Notes under the pieces: generated by a model | What the model was told of the DNA's origin: nothing | Databases searched by the model: none | Seen by the model: only the letters and a program-made list of their open reading frames with translations | Shown here: positions 5,415-7,726 of the stretch, one piece after another | Layout of the letters: every line of letters begins with the position of its first letter | How positions within the stretch are numbered: position 1 is the first letter of the stretch | Program-made: the position numbers and the translations under genes | Assembly: GCA_030612495.1 (NCBI GenBank) | Contig: JAUWNT010000100.1 | Span: 1 to 7,726 of the forward strand | Direction of reading: 5' to 3' | DNA length: 7,726 bases | From: Candidatus Aminicenantota bacterium | GTDB lineage: Bacteria > Acidobacteriota > Aminicenantia > UBA2199

Positions 5415-7040
5415 ATGGCAAAAGATATCACTTTAGGTGAAGATGCAAGACAAGCTATTTTAAGAGGTATTAATCAATTAACAGACGTGGTAAAGGCAAC
5501 ACTTGGTCCGAGAGGACGAAATATTGTTATTGAGAAGAAATTTGGATCTCCATTAATAACAAAGGATGGTGTTACTGTTGCTAAAGAGATCGAATTAAAA
5601 GATCCTATTGAAAACATGGGAGCTCAGATGGTTAAAGAAGTTGCTTCTAAGACATCTGATGTTGCAGGTGATGGAACAACAACCGCAACTATACTTGCTC
5701 AGAGTATTTTTAAGGAAGGTTTGAAAATGGTTGCTGCAGGTGCAAATCCTACTCTGATTAAAAAGGGTATTGATGAGGGTGTAAAATCTGTAGTAAAGTC
5801 GATTTCGGATTTTAAAAAAGATGTATCAGGGCAAATGATAGCTCAGGTTGGATCTATTTCTGCAAATAATGATATGTCAATAGGTGAGATTATTGCAGAT
5901 GCAATGGATAAAGTAGGTAAAGATGGTGTTATAACTGTTGAAGAGGGAAAAACTCTTGAGACTACACTTGATTTTGTTGAAGGTATGCAATTTGATAGAG
6001 GGTTCATTTCTGCATATTTCGTAACAGATGCAGAAAGAATGGAAGCTGTTCTTGAAACACCTTATATTTTAATTCATGAGAAAAAGTTAACAACAATAAG
6101 GGAAATGCTTCCTTTACTTGAACAATTAGCAAAATCAGGAAGGCCTTTGATGATTATTGCTGAGGATATTGAAGGTGAAGCATTAACAACTCTTGTTATT
6201 AATAAAATGAGAGGTACATTTAATGTTTGTGCAGTAAAAGCTCCTGGCTTTGGTGATAGAAGAAAAGCAATGCTTGAGGATATTGCAATACTTACAGGTG
6301 GAACAGTAATTTCTGAAGAGCTTGGAATGAAGCTCGAATCAGTAACTCTTGATCATCTTGGAGGAGCTAAAAAGATTGTTGTTGATAAAGAAAACACAAC
6401 TATAATTGAGGGTGAAAGTTCTACTGATGATGTTAAAGCAAGAATAAATAATATAAAAAAGCAAATTGAAGCAACAACATCTGATTATGATAAAGAAAAA
6501 CTCCAGGAAAGACTCGCAAAACTTTCAGGAGGAGTTGCTATCATTAAAGTAGGCGCTGCTACAGAAACCGAATTAAAAGAGAAGAAAGCAAGAGTTGAAG
6601 ATGCAATGCATGCAACTAAAGCTGCTGTTGAGGAAGGCATAGTACCTGGTGGCGGGATTGCTTTACTAAATTCTATTGATTCATTGAAAAAACTTAAACT
6701 TGATGGAGATATGCAACTTGGGATTAACATATTAGTCAAGGCGCTTGAAGCTCCTTTAAGACAGATTGCTGATAATGCTGGTGAAGAAGGATCTACGATT
6801 GTTGATAGAATAAAAAGATCAAAAGATAAAAATGTTGGGTTTGATGCTTTATCAGGAGAATACAGAGATATGTTAGAAGCAGGCATTATTGACCCTGCTA
6901 AAGTTGTAAGAACTGAGCTTGAGAATGCTGCTTCAATAGCTGGACTACTTTTAACAGCTGAAGGGCTTGTTTCAGATATTCCTGAGCCTGAGAGTGCTCC
7001 TCCAATGCCTCCAGCAGGTGGAATGGGCGGAATGTATTAG
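5415..7040 (+). CDS. groEL: Chaperonin GroEL (Hsp60)
   Basis: This is the 60-kDa subunit of the double-ring chaperonin that encloses and folds cytosolic proteins using ATP. At 541 residues it is full length for bacterial GroEL (about 540-550). Conserved parts are the N-terminal ATLGPRGRNIVIEKKFGSP (28-46), the nucleotide loop GDGTTTAT (85-92, with D86), VEDAMHATKAAVEEGIVPGGG with catalytic Asp at about 396, and the C-terminal Gly/Met tail PPAGGMGGMY. The start has AGGAGG 5 nt upstream. It is monocistronic: a consensus promoter upstream and a strong intrinsic terminator downstream. The co-chaperonin gene groES, normally directly upstream, is absent here; a Fis-like gene precedes and tRNAs follow. 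A GroES partner would have to be encoded elsewhere. Codon use resembles that of its neighbours and I see no sign of transfer. Confidence 0.98.
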   Translation: MAKDITLGEDARQAILRGINQLTDVVKATLGPRGRNIVIEKKFGSPLITKDGVTVAKEIELKDPIENMGAQMVKEVASKTSDVAGDGTTTATILAQSIFKEGLKMVAAGANPTLIKKGIDEGVKSVVKSISDFKKDVSGQMIAQVGSISANNDMSIGEIIADAMDKVGKDGVITVEEGKTLETTLDFVEGMQFDRGFISAYFVTDAERMEAVLETPYILIHEKKLTTIREMLPLLEQLAKSGRPLMIIAEDIEGEALTTLVINKMRGTFNVCAVKAPGFGDRRKAMLEDIAILTGGTVISEELGMKLESVTLDHLGGAKKIVVDKENTTIIEGESSTDDVKARINNIKKQIEATTSDYDKEKLQERLAKLSGGVAIIKVGAATETELKEKKARVEDAMHATKAAVEEGIVPGGGIALLNSIDSLKKLKLDGDMQLGINILVKALEAPLRQIADNAGEEGSTIVDRIKRSKDKNVGFDALSGEYRDMLEAGIIDPAKVVRTELENAASIAGLLLTAEGLVSDIPEPESAPPMPPAGGMGGMY

Positions 7041-7072
7041 GCTTAAATTAGTGTAGACTATATTACATAGAT

Positions 7073-7107
7073 AAAAAAGCCCCGACCTATGTCGGGGCTT
7101 TTTTTTT
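7073..7107 (+). terminator. Strong intrinsic terminator after groEL
   Basis: GCCCCGAC (7079-7086), loop CTAT and GTCGGGGC (7091-7098) form a perfect 8-bp GC-rich stem, preceded by six A (7073-7078) and followed by nine T (7099-7107). It ends groEL transcription 33-67 nt after the stop codon. The A-run pairing with the T-run would let it work partly in the opposite direction too. It insulates groEL from the tRNA promoter 8 bp further on. Confidence 0.97.
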
Positions 7108-7115
7108 ACAACTTC

Positions 7116-7143
7116 TTGACATAATTGAAAAAATTAGTATAAT
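7116..7143 (+). promoter_or_regulatory. Consensus sigma70 promoter of the tRNA pair
   Basis: TTGACA (7116-7121), a 16-bp spacer and TATAAT (7138-7143) form a promoter with both hexamers perfect. Transcription would start around 7150, only a few bases before the mature 5' end of the first tRNA (7156), leaving a very short 5' leader for RNase P to remove. Confidence 0.85.
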
Positions 7144-7155
7144 TGGTTTTCGAGC

Positions 7156-7230
7156 TGGGAAGTCGTCTAATTGGCAGGACATATGACTCTGGATCATAGA
7201 ATTGGGGTTCAAGTCCCTACTTCCCAGCCA
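7156..7230 (+). tRNA. tRNA-Gln, anticodon CTG
   Basis: The 75 nt fold as a complete cloverleaf. The acceptor is TGGGAAG with CTTCCCA, then discriminator G and encoded CCA. The D stem is GTC/GAC, the anticodon stem TATGA/TCATA around loop CTCTGGA (anticodon CTG, reading CAG), the variable loop 4 nt, and the T arm TGGGG/CCCTA with loop TTCAAGT and one G-T pair. The T1-A72 first pair is typical of bacterial tRNA-Gln and is the feature by which the GatCAB amidotransferase selects it where GlnRS is missing. It is first in a two-tRNA unit. Confidence 0.97.
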
Positions 7231-7261
7231 TTTTTTTATATGTACTCTTTTTAAATCGAGT

Positions 7262-7336
7262 GGCGCTATCGTCTAGGGGTTAGGACGGGTGATTCTCAGT
7301 CATCAAACCGGGGTTCGATTCCCCGTAGCGCTGCCA
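7262..7336 (+). tRNA. tRNA-Glu, anticodon CTC
   Basis: The 75 nt form a cloverleaf. The acceptor is GGCGCTA with TAGCGCT, then G and encoded CCA. The D stem is GTC/GAC, the anticodon stem GGTGA/TCATC around loop TTCTCAG (anticodon CTC, reading GAG), the variable loop AAAC, and the T arm CGGGG/CCCCG with loop TTCGATT. The acceptor has a G1-T72 wobble at its first pair where G-C is usual. It lies 31 nt after tRNA-Gln and probably shares its transcript. No clear hairpin terminator follows; only a T-rich stretch is visible. Confidence 0.95.
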
Positions 7337-7376
7337 GTTTTCTCTTTCTATTTAATAGGTATAAAATCCTTATTTA

Positions 7377-7405
7377 TTGACATAAATATTTATTTAATTT
7401 AAAAT
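7377..7405 (+). promoter_or_regulatory. Sigma70-type promoter of the last gene
   Basis: TTGACA (7377-7382), 17 bp, TAAAAT (7400-7405) is a good promoter match, with a predicted start near 7412, about 22 nt before the ATG at 7434. The surrounding DNA is nearly all A and T, which raises the chance of accidental -10 matches, but the -35 box and spacing are exact. Confidence 0.6.
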
Positions 7406-7433
7406 TAATTTTATAGATATATTTCGAATTGAT

Positions 7434-7726
7434 ATGAGACTTAAAAAAGTAAAGTTTTTTGGTGGAAAAAATTTAAAGGGGTGGAAACTATTTATTGAAG
7501 AGCTTTGTGAAGATAATCCCAAGGGGATTTTACTTTTTGTTGCAGAAGAGACCCCATTTGATTATAAGAAGATACAGCCTTTGTTAAAAAAGACCAAGGT
7601 TATAGTGTGGGGAGGTATCTTCCCTGAAGTGATTTTTGAAGATTCTTCATATAAAAAAGGCGTGGTTGGGTGTTCTCTTCAATCTTTAGTTTCAATTGAA
7701 ATTGTTCAAAACTTGCACAAATTTAA
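7434..7726 (+). CDS. Probable FIST-domain sensory protein, N-terminal part only
   Basis: An open frame begins at ATG 7434 and continues past the window end; 97 residues are visible. KGILLFVAEETPFDYKKIQPLL (29-50) followed by VIVWGGIFPEVIFED (56-70) and KKGVVGCSL (74-82) resembles the start of FIST N-type domains. Those have a beta strand, a short helix and then a G-G-x-F-P or G-C turn; they are found in signal-transduction proteins and proposed to bind small ligands such as amino acids. I recognise the pattern rather than a definite match, so this is tentative. No signal peptide or membrane helix is seen. No Shine-Dalgarno sequence precedes the ATG. It has its own promoter after the tRNA genes. 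Confidence 0.55.
   Translation, partial: MRLKKVKFFGGKNLKGWKLFIEELCEDNPKGILLFVAEETPFDYKKIQPLLKKTKVIVWGGIFPEVIFEDSSYKKGVVGCSLQSLVSIEIVQNLHKF

Noticed and set aside
6485..6886. A 133-residue minus-strand frame inside groEL.
   Set aside because: A low-complexity Ser/Ala-rich antisense shadow of groEL; the groEL frame is conserved throughout.
7337..7376. A tRNA-associated integration site or terminator after tRNA-Glu.
   Set aside because: Only a T-rich stretch without a stem is seen, and no repeat of the tRNA 3' end appears in the window.
1..7726. CRISPR array, toxin-antitoxin module or defence cluster.
   Set aside because: No regularly spaced repeats, and every sizeable open frame is explained by transposition, housekeeping or the partial last gene.

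Overview
The window is AT-rich bacterial DNA (about two thirds A+T by eye) in which every complete gene on the + strand looks like core genome. The organism cannot be named from the sequence alone. A Na+-type membrane pyrophosphatase, a stand-alone Fis-like regulator, an IS1380-type transposase and a probable FIST-domain protein together suggest an anaerobic or energy-limited bacterium, possibly of the Desulfobacterota or a related phylum. That placement is a guess.

Layout: (1) 1-1055, minus strand: an uninterrupted but window-truncated IS1380-type DDE transposase with all three catalytic acidic residues visible. (2) 1080-1273: a short non-coding stretch packed with inverted repeats, ending in a clear sigma70-type promoter for the next gene. 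(3) 1274-4978: hppA (membrane-integral pyrophosphatase), purC (SAICAR synthetase) and a CvpA-family membrane protein. purC and cvpA are 2 nt apart. (4) 5010-5282: a 90-residue Fis-like DNA-binding protein. (5) 5415-7040: groEL, alone, without groES on either side and without a visible CIRCE operator, driven by a consensus promoter and closed by a strong intrinsic terminator. (6) 7116-7336: a second consensus promoter followed by tRNA-Gln(CTG) and tRNA-Glu(CTC). (7) 7377-7726: another promoter and the N-terminal part of a probable FIST-type sensor protein that runs off the window.

Taken together, hppA uses the PPi released by biosynthesis (tRNA charging, nucleotide and polymer synthesis) to energise the membrane. 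purC and cvpA echo the purine/CvpA association known from E. coli cvpA-purF. groEL and the tRNAs form separate, strongly promoted units. Four promoters share a TTGACA -35 box with 16-17 bp spacing. I see no CRISPR array, toxin-antitoxin pair, defence island or clearly new multi-gene system. The least explained parts are the inverted-repeat cluster next to the transposase, the unpaired groEL with a palindrome over its -10 box, and the Fis-like gene in front of it.
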